Assembly: GCA_040357565.1 (NCBI GenBank)
Contig: JBDODJ010000134.1
Length of the DNA: 29,511 nt
Source of the DNA: Cercozoa sp. M6MM
Lineage: Eukaryota; Endomyxa: Ascetosporea
Direction: 5' to 3' (one strand)
Shown here one piece after another: positions 20,506-29,511 of the stretch (its first letter is position 1; each line of letters begins with the position of its first letter). The notes under the pieces are model-generated. The model made no database searches. It was given only the letters and a program-made list of their open reading frames with translations, and had not been told where the DNA came from. The position numbers and the translations under genes are program-made.

Positions 20506-21497
20506 ATGTGGGTCTCTGTGCTTGTGCTAGCAACTACGGCTTGCTTCGTAAACATTGCGGCTCAAAATCAAAACGAGTCAAGCGTGCAAAATCAAGAGGT
20601 GCGGGGTGAATTGCGATTGCACGAGACTTATGCTGTAAGCTGGAGCATTGCAGAAGAACGTTTGCATCTCACGATTCAGTCCGCATTTGGAGTCTCCATG
20701 AGCAATAACGCTTGGCAGCAACGATGGGTGGGCTTCGGAATCGGAGAGCCAACGTCGGGCTCCATGGCAGGCAAGCCTATGTTTCGACTTTCGTTCTCCC
20801 ATGATGAACGATGAACTCAATGAGAAATAGTCAACACTGCAGGCAGTGACATCGTGCTATTGGTGTGGAGTGAACAAGAACAAGCGATGGTGGCGCGAGA
20901 CTTCTTCACGGAGCACTTCGCAATGCCTGTTCCTGACGAAGGCGATGGCTTCTTCGATTGGTGCGTTTTTGATATTCATCCAGCGCCACCAGGAATATGT
21001 GTGCTCCAGGGAGGTAGAAAGCTGGGCAGTTTACGCCAACGATGAAGGGAGCGCAGAGCTGCTCGCGACAGTTAGTCGCGATTTGGACACCGGTGCTTTC
21101 AACGACCGTGAGATCAAACACGGCCAGTCTCGCATGTAAATTTACACACTTTTCTGACAAAACGGAGCTTGCATTTGCCAACACTACATTTGCCTGTGTC
21201 AATTTAGCATCTGGGCACGAGGCACATTCTTCTGGGTCGGTGACACCCTTATCTTGACTAAGCATGCCGACCAAGACAGAAGCACGAGTGTGCTCTATTG
21301 GTGGCCCGACGAAAAGCCTGCGGCAGCAGCGGACGTTGCGCACGAGATCTTGGTTCGGAGTGACACTATGTACGAGATGCCAAGTGATGTTGACACTGAC
21401 TATAGGTACAGTATTCGTTCATTTTCAGTCTTTAGCAAACTGCCTTTCATTTAAAATTATACACTCAGTTTATACAAACTGATGTATACATATATAT

Positions 21498-21537
<40 letters not shown>

Positions 21538-23357
21538 CCTGGGTCTAAAGTTGCCAAGCCTTTGACTTGCACCTTGAGTCGTTCTTGGGCAACGAAACTG
21601 CGCAAGTGGTCGAAATTGAGCTCACTCCGTACCCTGCCGAAATCATACCCCACCTGCACCACGTCATTGTCTACTTGTGTCAAGGTAGACTTACATCTCG
21701 TTTCCTAGAATAAAAGGAACAAATACTGCGAGCCGTGCTGTACTGTTACCCCCTCGGAAGGTGACAAACCGGAGTTCCACATGCGAGACTCCTGTAGCTC
21801 ACCGATCGGACTGTTCGATGATTCCTGCAGCGAACCCGTCTTCTTGTGGGCCTTTGGCGACAACACGTACACACTCCCGAGCAACCTTGGGTTCTCTGTC
21901 GGCGCGAATTCTTTCTCGCACCTTCTCATTGAAACACACTGTAAGAACTCTCCTACAGTACTAAAGGGGCAAGTCTGGAGGGTGATCATGAGTGCATTCG
22001 GTTGTTGAAATTGCGCAGTGGACAACCCTGGATTCGTGAGCGGCAAAATGGACGGAACCTATCTTAAGGTGCGGATTAATTCACCAGAGACCCGACGGCC
22101 TGAGAACGCTCTCGTTCTTACGTTTGCTGATCCTTTCGTCGCGAGTGAACTCGGTACTTTCACTCCATCCTGAGTCTGTGTGTTTCGCGTATTTGTGCTT
22201 CAAGTCGGTTGATACTTTACCTTGAAGCTATGGCTCCCAACACGCGTCACATGCTGCAATATGACTGTCCTTCTGAGTGCACCGAGAGATTGTACCCTTC
22301 TTTCACTATCAATATCCACACTTTAATGATCTGTGTTCAACTCCCCCAGGGAGCAGCCAATCACAGTATTTGGAGTCAGTCAGCACATGGTACACTTGCT
22401 CTTTCGTGAACTTACTTCACACTGCGTACTGTTTGGTATCAGCACGCGACTGGCTCGATGATATGGTCTGAGATGAAGCGCGCGTATCACATCTCGCACG
22501 CATACTGATGTCACTTGAATAAACTTGGGTTTGACTCGTGCTCGAGTGCAGTGGAGAAGACGAATGGAACGAAATCGAAGGCACTCGTATCGAATACTAC
22601 GCGTAAAGTCAACTCTTTTCTTTCTTGAATTTACTGACCTAACGCTATCGTATGCGTGTGTTTGCTGGCCAGGTTCGGGAAGCAGAACTTGTTGCCAGCA
22701 AATCTCACGATCAATCCTGGCGACGCTTTCCGAACAGTTTGCTTTTTCGACACTGCCGGTCGAACCAGCGACACCTTCTTTGCCGATGGCTCACAAGACG
22801 AGGTAACCCGTGCACTTAGATCGTGTTCCTGTATCTTTACTGGAGGTTAGCCTTTTGTTGTAAACTTAGATGTGCATCACATTCTTGTACACGTATCCTC
22901 CCTCGCACGGAGTGCACTTTGGGGGTACGTTTCATTTAGAACTTTCGACCTGGTTTGATTTGTTCCTGAAACAAGCCTTGTGTCTGTGTTTAGAGGAGCC
23001 CTTTGTTTTCTGTGGCCTGAGTCCCAACCCCGAGTACTTCGAAGAACTCACCAATGTGTCGCTTGTTCACTACGCCGATACTATTTGCGGGGTAACCTCC
23101 TTGCCCGGGATACGTCTCCCTCCGATCAAACTCAAATTCGGTCTTTATCACTCCTCTTTGGGCACAGTCTAGAGACATCGACGAATCCGATTTTCTTGGT
23201 ACGATCGTTTGGTTTTCCTGTCGACTCAAACACACGATAGTGGTACTTGCACCAATGATCAGAAGGGTACAATACACCCGATCAAGTCAACGTGCCGATT
23301 GACGAGGGCGAACCCGACAGCATCCGAAAGCGAAAGTACGCTTCCGGGCCGAGATAA
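20506..23357 (+). CDS. DOMON and copper type II ascorbate-dependent monooxygenase (DBH/MOXD1-like)
   Basis: Relatives hydroxylate phenylethylamine-type or other C-H substrates in the secretory pathway using two coppers, O2 and ascorbate. Exons: 20506-20770, 20843-20960, 21010-21135, 21208-21405, 21551-21676, 21717-21940, 22019-22153, 22228-22291, 22350-22389, 22443-22465, 22552-22602, 22673-22802, 22870-22924, 22994-23091, 23168-23198, 23263-23357 (592 residues, in phase). There is a signal peptide (MWVSVLVLATTACFVNIAAQ), then a DOMON domain to about residue 180 (RWVGFGIGEPTSGSMAGSD, LDTGAFNDREI). The copper domain has CuH ligands His272, His273 (HLHHVIVYL) and His352 (THLDNP), and CuM ligands His431, His433 (QHMHATG) and Met501 (DEMCITFLY). 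The 352-431 spacing of 79 equals that recalled for human DBH (333-412). The first intron uses a GC donor. No membrane anchor is seen. The substrate is unknown. Confidence 0.92.
21489..21534. repeat. (TA)n in intron
   Basis: A TATA dinucleotide run lies in the fourth intron of the monooxygenase gene. Its position inside an intron argues against promoter function. Confidence 0.95.
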
Positions 23358-23721
23358 ATCATCTCTGTCCGACTCGATACTCCACTGGCATGGAAATGCA
23401 CGACAGCTGCAGTGTACGGTACCGATGGTCGATCGGATTACGACCGAACGCGTGCTAGAGTGGTAGCTGACGTTGTTATAAAATACCGTATCCGATCGCG
23501 CTCACTGTACATGTGCGGGGACCGTACGTGAACTACCGCGACGCGAGTCGAGTCAAAGTCAGTTAAATCCACTGCTGCGTGCTGTAAATGTGACGTAGGA
23601 GAGTCCATTGACCCTCACGTTTGTGTTGCGTGCGATCTCGTCGCGCCCTCGTTGCAGAGGATATAGCAACACCAGACATCTTTTTCTTTCAATTTGTTGA
23701 TACAATTTTGTTGCGTCACAT
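23358..23721. other. Region between the convergent monooxygenase and carrier genes
   Basis: These 364 bases contain only the two 3' ends. An open frame on plus to 23466 and one on minus from about 23927 pass through it, but the splice models that keep family homology end before it. Confidence 0.5.
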
Positions 23722-23726
23722 TTATT
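23721..23726 (-). terminator. Polyadenylation signal overlapping the carrier stop
   Basis: AATAAA on the minus strand contains the TAA stop of the carrier (GAA TAA A). If it is used, the 3' UTR would be about 20-30 bases. Confidence 0.4.
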
Positions 23727-25198
23727 CGCACTGAAGCAGAACTGTTCGAACAGAAACACAGAGGGTTTTTGCAAATAGAATAGGTAAGCTGAGAAAAGAC
23801 GAGGCAGGGAGGCACCTTTCTTTGACTGCTCGTATGCCAGGAATCCAACGGCGTTCGCCAGGAGAGCACGTCCCGCGCACGGCGTGAAACCGCGCCACAG
23901 GCCTGTGCAGCAGGGTACACAAGACATAGGTTAAAGGGACACAGAGCAGGGAGAGCGATCGGTACCCATCCAGCCATCGCGCTGCACGATGAACCGTCCA
24001 CACGACAGGAAACCTCCATCGAAGAAACGCGGCTTGAATCGCCGCTCCACGTCGTGTCGTTGCACTTGGATATTGTTCTATATGGCAATGTGTTTGCGTG
24101 TGTTATGTGCGACAACACTGTCGCGATTTAAAAAACACGGAGGAGGGTGTCTTGTACCTTAATAACGTCCTGCGGGAAGGAGACCAACCACGCGGACAGT
24201 CCAGCGGCCGCACCGGCAGCCATGAGTTTCCACGGCGCCACTTTCCTCACATCGCCGTCGTTCGACAAGAGATACTTGACTACACAGGTAGAAACACACC
24301 TGGTCAATACACAGACACCTCGATGTCTGACAAGTTACCCTTTTCGTAGACGTAAAATTGCGCAGCGTAGGCCGGCACTTCGCGCAGAATCGTTGGTACC
24401 ATACCACTGCGGGGGGAGGGGAGGGTAAAGGAAAGAAAAGCCAGGGTTAGAAGTCAAGGAAAAAGTGGTATCGAGGTGCTACAATCCAAGCGCGCGAACA
24501 CCGCCATGTTTGACAGTCTGTACGGCACAGTCGATCGGGCCGTTGTAGCCACCTTTGCCCTTCTGCACCTGGAGACGCGACTTGATCAACTCTTGCGGTC
24601 CCACGATCAAGCAGTTGATCAAACCGGCATATGCACCGGCGAGGGACACCTCCGACGGTGTCAGTCGTCGGTCTGTACCCATACCCATACATACACGTGC
24701 ATAGGCAAATACAGAGGGAGTGGGAGGGTTGGGGGACACTACCTTCACCATCCTTGAGCAGGCGCTTGCCGTGCTCGTAACTCGCAAACACCACGGCATT
24801 GATCAGCGGCGTCGTTGTCAGTGGACTGCCCATTCCTTTGTACACTGACAACACACCTTCCGTGCGTGCCTACAAGCCCCATCGTACCATATGGTCTGAG
24901 AGAGAGAATATAGACAATGCGTACCATCTGGAGAGTCGTCCGCACAGCGCCGGCTTGAGCAGCCGCTGGCATGGTCTGCACGCGCACCTTGATCGTGTCG
25001 AACGGATGTCCCACAAGGCAGATCGCTACACCTGCTATCGTTCCAGCTGCACAGACCAGGGACAACTGACCGAGCATTCCCCAAGTGAAACACAACGCAA
25101 GTACCTGCCAGGTCCTTCGCCACCGTGAGTTCACCCAACTCGTAGCTCGTGCTTTCCCCGTCGTACACCGCCACATCGCCTCTACATTTAGGTCGCAT
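23722..25198 (-). CDS. Mitochondrial carrier (SLC25), carnitine/acylcarnitine or ornithine-type
   Basis: This is an inner-membrane solute exchanger with six helices. Exons in coding order: 25105-25198, 24925-25046, 24743-24869, 24483-24672, 24339-24406, 24158-24279, 23966-24077, 23816-23902, 23722-23741 (313 residues, normal length). Three repeats each carry the P-x-D/E-x-x-K signature: GHPFDTIKVRVQ, GPQELIKSRLQ (Gln-Glu form) and FPQDVIKNNIQ. The second halves read YKGMGSPLTTTPLINAVVF, FGMVPTILREVPAYAAQFY and GLWRGFTPCAGRALLANAV. VGHPFDTIKVR and the ILREVPAYAAQF element are typical of the carnitine/basic amino-acid branch, so that is my best substrate guess. The final exon of 20 bases, ending at an AATAAA, is less certain. 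Confidence 0.9.
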
Positions 25199-25715
25199 GA
25201 GGAGGGAAAGAAACCACGAAGCGACAAGCGGCAGCACAACAACGAAACTGACTCGAAAAGGCGAATCTCTTTGCAAAATCTGACACGTGACGAGCCAGCG
25301 CATGCAGTAAAACATACGAATTCGTCGCCATATGAGGCACACACAAACAGGGCAGCTCCTTGCAACGCCTGGGAGCCGCTAGTTTCGGCGCGCGACAGCA
25401 CCCGCACCAAAAAGCGTATTTCTGGCCAGATCGATCAAGGTTAGGCATGTGGTCGCACAAAAGTTCACGCTCATCTTCTGGCTGCGCTGAACTTAGAGAT
25501 ACAGCCGACATCTAGTAACAGTAGAACACGTAGAAATGACATTTGAACAATTTAGGGAGACTTAGGCGACCGATGTCACCAAGTGCGCGAAACGCTGGTT
25601 TCGCGCAGCCGCGCGGATGACTTGACTCATGTGACGAAAAGAAAAGGGAGGACACGCAAGCAGAAAACACACGAAACCGTGTTAGCTGCCCGGTTTTGCA
25701 AACGTTGGTGCTTGC
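25199..25715 (-). promoter_or_regulatory. Carrier upstream region
   Basis: This 517-base gap separates the carrier start from the end of the FN3 gene on the same strand. It has a GC-rich near-palindrome at 25602-25617 (CGCGCAGCCGCGCGG), one mismatch from the recurring TCCGCGCGGA, followed by TGACTTGACTCATG. No gene was found. Confidence 0.45.
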
Positions 25716-27311
25716 TCAGACAAGATGCACATCCCGGCTCGGCTCTGGTGGCGACGCAGACCCAGAGTCACAGTCTGAGTCAACATCATCGACACCGGCG
25801 CACTTGCGACGGCAACGAGAAGTGTGCCAAACGATCGTTGAGGCCAAAGCACCACTGACAAAGCCGATCGACACCAGCAGCTGAAAGTTGGTAAACAAGG
25901 ACCGCGGTAGTGTGATAAACACGACAAGGAATGGCAGGACGTACAACACCAAAGATATTGACGATGTGCACATCAAACTCCTCGTAAGAACTCAACACGC
26001 GTTGCTTCCACTTGGTGTTGAACGTCACAGCATTGTTCGTCGATGCTTGCAAACGCATCTTGACGATGTAATCCGCGTCGGAGCGAAGTGCCACAGTGAA
26101 AGTGCGCTTTGTCTCGGCTGGCTCTCGCTTGATTGTCTGACAAAAGAAGCGCATAAATAAAAATAAGACACGAAACAGATGCAATGGTAGAGTTACATTT
26201 CCACTGAGGAGTTGTCCCTTCATGTTGTAGCTTTCGATTCGAGCCGAGTCGTATGCTTGGTGCCAGTCCCACGAGACTGCTGCGACGAGTGTAGTTGCTT
26301 CCGAGTCTGCCGTTTCTTCCGCTGGCGAGTCGGACTCGATCCAATCCACTGAGAAGTCAGGTGTCTCGTAGGCTGCCTCTGAACGATACTTGTGACTCGC
26401 GTAGTCCATCACGATTTCGCCTTCACCAACTTCATTGTCGGCAGTCACGTAGATGTAATAGTCATTCTCGTCTTTCTCTGGGTACCTGTGAGCACTCACT
26501 CCAGTCCCTTCCCAGTGATAATTTAAGTAAAGGGTTAAAGCAAGTTACGGAAGTTCGGCGTACGTTTCATTTGGGAGAAAAGTGAGCACCTGTCTGCAAG
26601 CCGGAGCACAGAAAACAACATCACAAAAGACATGCACCAAATATAAGTAGCCTATGTATTACTGTGGTGTGACTGCAGTCCCCCACTTGACAGTGTATCC
26701 TTGGATCGGAAAGCCACCGTCTCTCAGAGGTGCCTTCCACGACACGAAAAAAGTGCCTGCGGTGTAGACCTCAACCTGCACGTCTCGGACCTCGCCAGCT
26801 CGGTGCCCAACCACAAGAGACTCTGTCACCGTGTCGGTGTGGTAATCCGGATTCTCATAGTTGTAGCAGTAGGCCTACACAGCAGCAAGTTTTGTACTTG
26901 TATTTATTGTATTTTCCCCGGTGGAACAAGTCCGGTCTGTAGTAGTACCGACATTTGACAGGTCTGAGCAGTGTGAACATCGCTGAATAATGCGAGGACG
27001 TCGGGGTAGTTGTCGGGAGTGACAACACGCGTCGTGAGACCTCCCGTCGGGCAGTCGAGTGCCAGCGTGCATGCATCCAGCGCGTTCGCGGGGTCGGCCC
27101 CTGGGGTCACACGCATCGTCACATCGGCCCTCCTGCAAAAACCGGTGCAGTAAATACTTTGCGGTGCAAGAAGAAAGTACAATAGACTTAGAGTGAATTA
27201 AGGGGACACAAAGACACTACTGTACGTTTTCGAGGTCACATCGACTGCAGCGGCGAGCTTGGGCGCTGCCAGCACGGCCGACAGCGACGATAGAAACAGC
27301 CACAACAACAT
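25716..27311 (-). CDS. Secreted/surface type I membrane protein with fibronectin type III domain
   Basis: Exons in coding order are 27226-27311, 26949-27132, 26663-26874, 26549-26593, 26197-26485, 25972-26136 and 25716-25880 (381 residues, in phase). The N-terminus MLLWLFLSSLSAVLAAPKLA is a signal peptide. A Cys-containing region follows (DACTLALDCPTGG, QTCQMSAYCYNY), then an FN3 domain at about 115-205 (TFFVSWKAPLRDGGFPIQG with the core Trp, ending DYYIYVTADNEVGEGE). A second beta-rich FN3-like repeat has AVSWDWHQAYDSARIESYN. One membrane helix (LLVSIGFVSGALASTIVW, 328-345) is followed by the stop-transfer RCRRKC and a 30-residue acidic cytoplasmic tail. It is probably an adhesion or receptor-like protein; its partners are unknown. 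Confidence 0.78.
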
Positions 27312-27808
27312 TGAATGGCGCCCCGACGACTTGCCGAACTCCCTGTGACTTGGAAGAGAAGAAATCGGGGTTGCAAACACACTGCCAAAAGTGCAGTCTT
27401 GCGCCGTCGTCCAACGTACCCCAGTCAAGACACCTGGGTAGACTCAGAAGAAACTCCGCACAAACGCACCTCTTCATAGTGCTCAAGGTGGCACTGCAAC
27501 GAGGGAACAACGATCACGATTCACGGTAGCCGGATGATGCAAAAGGTACCACACTCTTGCCGCTTCAATGACTGGGGAATGCAAGAATACTGACGGTGAC
27601 TTGAGACATCACGTGTGTCACGCGAGCAGACTCAAAGCTAACCTTGTGCCGTTGTGCATCTGCACAAGAGTGCTAGCACACGCACACGTCTGTTTGCGCA
27701 GGGTTCTGGGTGAATTTTTGGACACCTGACTTTTGTCCTGGCGTGTCAAAAGACGTGTGTCGTCGTGTGCTGTCATTCGACTCTCATTGGCGGCTTTTTG
27801 CACCAACG
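27312..27808. promoter_or_regulatory. Divergent intergenic region (FN3 / WH2-like genes)
   Basis: This 497-base gap lies between outward-facing starts. I see no TATA box and no supported gene; a minus-strand open frame over 27618-27983 lacks splice or homology support. Confidence 0.4.
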
Positions 27809-29511
27809 ATGGCGATCGCTCTGGCCGTGGCAGCGCAGGCCGATCCGTACTCCTTCTCGTACCGACGCAGAAAGAAGGTGCACATCGCTTTGTGACTGTT
27901 GACTGTTGGTATTCAGAAATTGTACACGTGGCCCACAGACACGAAGGAAGAATAAAAACCGACGCAAACGCAAGCGCAATCAATCATGTTGCCAGCGCGT
28001 GCGACACAGGCTGCGACGCGGCTTTGAGGTGCTTCTTTGATATTGCGTGTATTTTCTTTTTTTGTATTTGTCAGTGAGTGTAGTACATTTTGTCCTGCCT
28101 GCTTCTGCTGCTGAGTCCGGTGATTTTCTTGCTGCGACCGGTGTGGGTGCCTTTTGTAGCGCCTCGCAAGTGGCGTCAACTACAGGCTCGGTACTCTAAT
28201 CGACTCTCTAATGCGAACTGGTTCTTATCTGAACTGAATTTTCTGTATTTTTCGTATGTTTGTTTAACTGCAGGTGCGATCGATCCGACGCAGAGATTCG
28301 TCGCTTGCGTCGCCAGCTTGAGAGCAGAGTCAGTCTGCCGTCCAGTCAGACTGCCTGTGCTGTCCCTGGCCCGGTTTCTGGATCTGTGCCAGCTCCTGCG
28401 CCAGCCCCAGCACCCACTGGGGTCAGAGTCTCGGTGGCAGCACCGCCGCCTCCACATGCCGCCTTGTTCGCCAGTATTCGTGAGTCTGCCTCAGCACCGC
28501 GACCGCCCCCTGTTTCCTCGAGTATGATTTTCTGTTTTTTCTGTATTTTTCTATCAAACAAATGCACGAAACTCCGTGTTTTGCTGTAGTGCCCAAACCG
28601 CCAGCACGACCCGCTCTGAAACTTGATTTTGGCTCCGTTAAACTCCGCTCAGCTGGCGATCGTGCGCCATCTGCCAAGAAAAAGGTCAGTCAGTTGCTGA
28701 GAGCACCCCCTTAATATCAGTTGTTTTCTCAGGACGAGTCCTCGGGTGCCCCTGTGATCTCTTTGGCAGCTCTATCGAGCGTAAAACTCCGCAAGGTCGA
28801 CCGCAGTGCTCCTCGTATGCGATTTAACTCGACTTTGGCGGTTTACTCTTTAGTTTGTTTGGACTCAACAGCGGCAGAAAAGAAAGAAAGCGGTCCGCGC
28901 GGACTCGGCGGTTTCTCGGTGTCCGACATTCGCGGTGTGCGACTGCGCAAGGTGCAGAAGAAAGAAACGCTGCCGTCGGATGAGTCCAAAGAGGAGAGTG
29001 AGGAAGCTCCATGGGCCGATCGGCAGCAATACTGGCGTCGGCGGAATTCTGTAGTTTTACCCCCCCCCCTTTACCCCCCCTTTTTACCCCCCCCTTTTGT
29101 TTACCCCCCAGACACCTGCATCTCCGCTAAAATTTAAAAAGTCGAATTTCGGGAATTCTGCCGGCGCGTTCAATCCTGCTCAGGTGAGTGTTTACCCCCT
29201 ATTTACCCCCCTGTTTACCCCCCCTGTTTACCCCCTGCTTACCCCTTCTCTCTGTATACCCCTTTGCCCCCTGTTTACCCCCTATTTACCCCCCTATTTA
29301 CCCCCCTATTTACCCCCCCCCCCGAGTAGGCCTTGATGGTGCGACTGAGGGACTCGGGAATCCGTCGTTCGCCAGGTGGCACGCCGCTCGACAATGCCGA
29401 CAAAGGCAAAAGTACCTCCATGTTTACCCCCCTGTTTACCCCCCTGTTTACCCCCCTGTTTACCCCCCTGTTTACCCCCCTGTTTACCCCCCTGTTTACC
29501 CCCCCCCCCCC
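27809..29511 (+). CDS. Proline-rich protein with WH2-like motifs, right end missing
   Basis: This is likely an actin-monomer-binding regulator of filament assembly. Supported exons are 28274-28521, 28590-28684, 28733-28814, 28872-29050, 29112-29183 and 29330-29411, all in phase, with the gene continuing past the edge. A coiled coil (SDAEIRRLRRQLES) leads to a Pro/Ala-rich part, then HAALFASIRES and three related segments: LDFGSVKLRSAG, SLAALSSVKLRKVDRSA and FSVSDIRGVRLRKVQKKE. The pattern of a short amphipathic helix followed by LRKV matches the WH2 helix plus LKKT/V. The start is uncertain. Exon 27809-27877 (MAIALAVAAQADPYSFSYRR) joins in phase to 28171-28190 and on to 28274. Alternatively it splices at 27917 to make a 35-residue product ending at an AATAAA (27951-27956). 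Verprolin/WIP- or WASP-like relatives are possible. Confidence 0.6.
29412..29511 (+). repeat. 12-base TGTTTACCCCCC tandem array
   Basis: Seven near-perfect copies of TGTTTACCCCCC from 29421 run into a poly-C at the window edge, inside an intron of the WH2-like gene. Degenerate forms fill the preceding introns at 29051-29111 and 29184-29329. Confidence 0.95.

Noticed and set aside
21489-21534. TATA-rich run as a possible promoter
   Set aside because: It is inside an intron of the monooxygenase gene flanked by in-phase exons.
27618-27983. Minus-strand open frame with a signal-peptide-like start
   Set aside because: It has no ATG at the proposed start and no splice partner or homology, and it overlaps the plus-strand first exon candidate.

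Overview
The window is a gene-dense stretch of nuclear DNA from a eukaryote, probably a free-living unicellular one (protist or alga). Genes are split by many short GT-AG introns, mostly 45-150 bases. Intergenic gaps are short, stop codons follow the standard code, and a canonical 376-residue actin is present. The actin C-terminus and the mix of families do not let me fix the phylum. Two runs of N inside dinucleotide repeats mark assembly gaps. I rebuilt exon chains by hand, requiring GT-AG (once GC-AG) borders and an unbroken frame. Most chains close exactly in phase from ATG to stop, which is the main support for the models.

Layout: an unrecognised Ser/Glu-rich protein (minus, 4-1598). Divergent from it is an RTF1/Plus3 transcription elongation factor (plus, 2018-5490), then a transcriptional cyclin (plus, 5651-7874). 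Next come actin (minus, 8516-9889) and a GhrA-like D-2-hydroxyacid dehydrogenase (minus, 10342-12024). Divergent from the dehydrogenase is a PHD/AWS/SET histone lysine methyltransferase of the NSD/ASH1/SETD2 kind (plus, 12194-16397). A run of small minus-strand genes follows: a four-helix MARVEL-like membrane protein (17040-17859), a probable mitochondrial single-pass protein (18365-18898), a 69-residue unknown protein (19299-19611) and a short R-SNARE (19806-20278). A DOMON plus copper type II monooxygenase like dopamine beta-hydroxylase lies on plus at 20506-23357 with all six copper ligands. It converges on a mitochondrial carrier (minus, 23722-25198). Then come a fibronectin-type-III single-pass surface protein (minus, 25716-27311) and a proline-rich WH2-like actin-binding protein running off the right edge (plus, 27809-29511).

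Themes: three genes concern RNA polymerase II elongation and chromatin (RTF1, cyclin, SET methyltransferase). Two concern actin (actin, WH2-like protein). Several belong to the secretory or membrane system (R-SNARE, MARVEL protein, monooxygenase, FN3 protein). Nothing indicates a metabolic cluster, so this looks like ordinary eukaryotic gene order with divergent pairs sharing 170-500 base promoters.

The unusual layer is in the non-coding DNA. Introns are filled with two repeat families, a T-rich GCTTTGCTTTGA/TTTCGCTTT family and a C-run TTTACCCCCC family. The T-rich family always lies with the same strand in sense, while the C-run family does so with exceptions. A 10-base palindrome, TCCGCGCGGA, occurs five times exactly in 29.5 kb.
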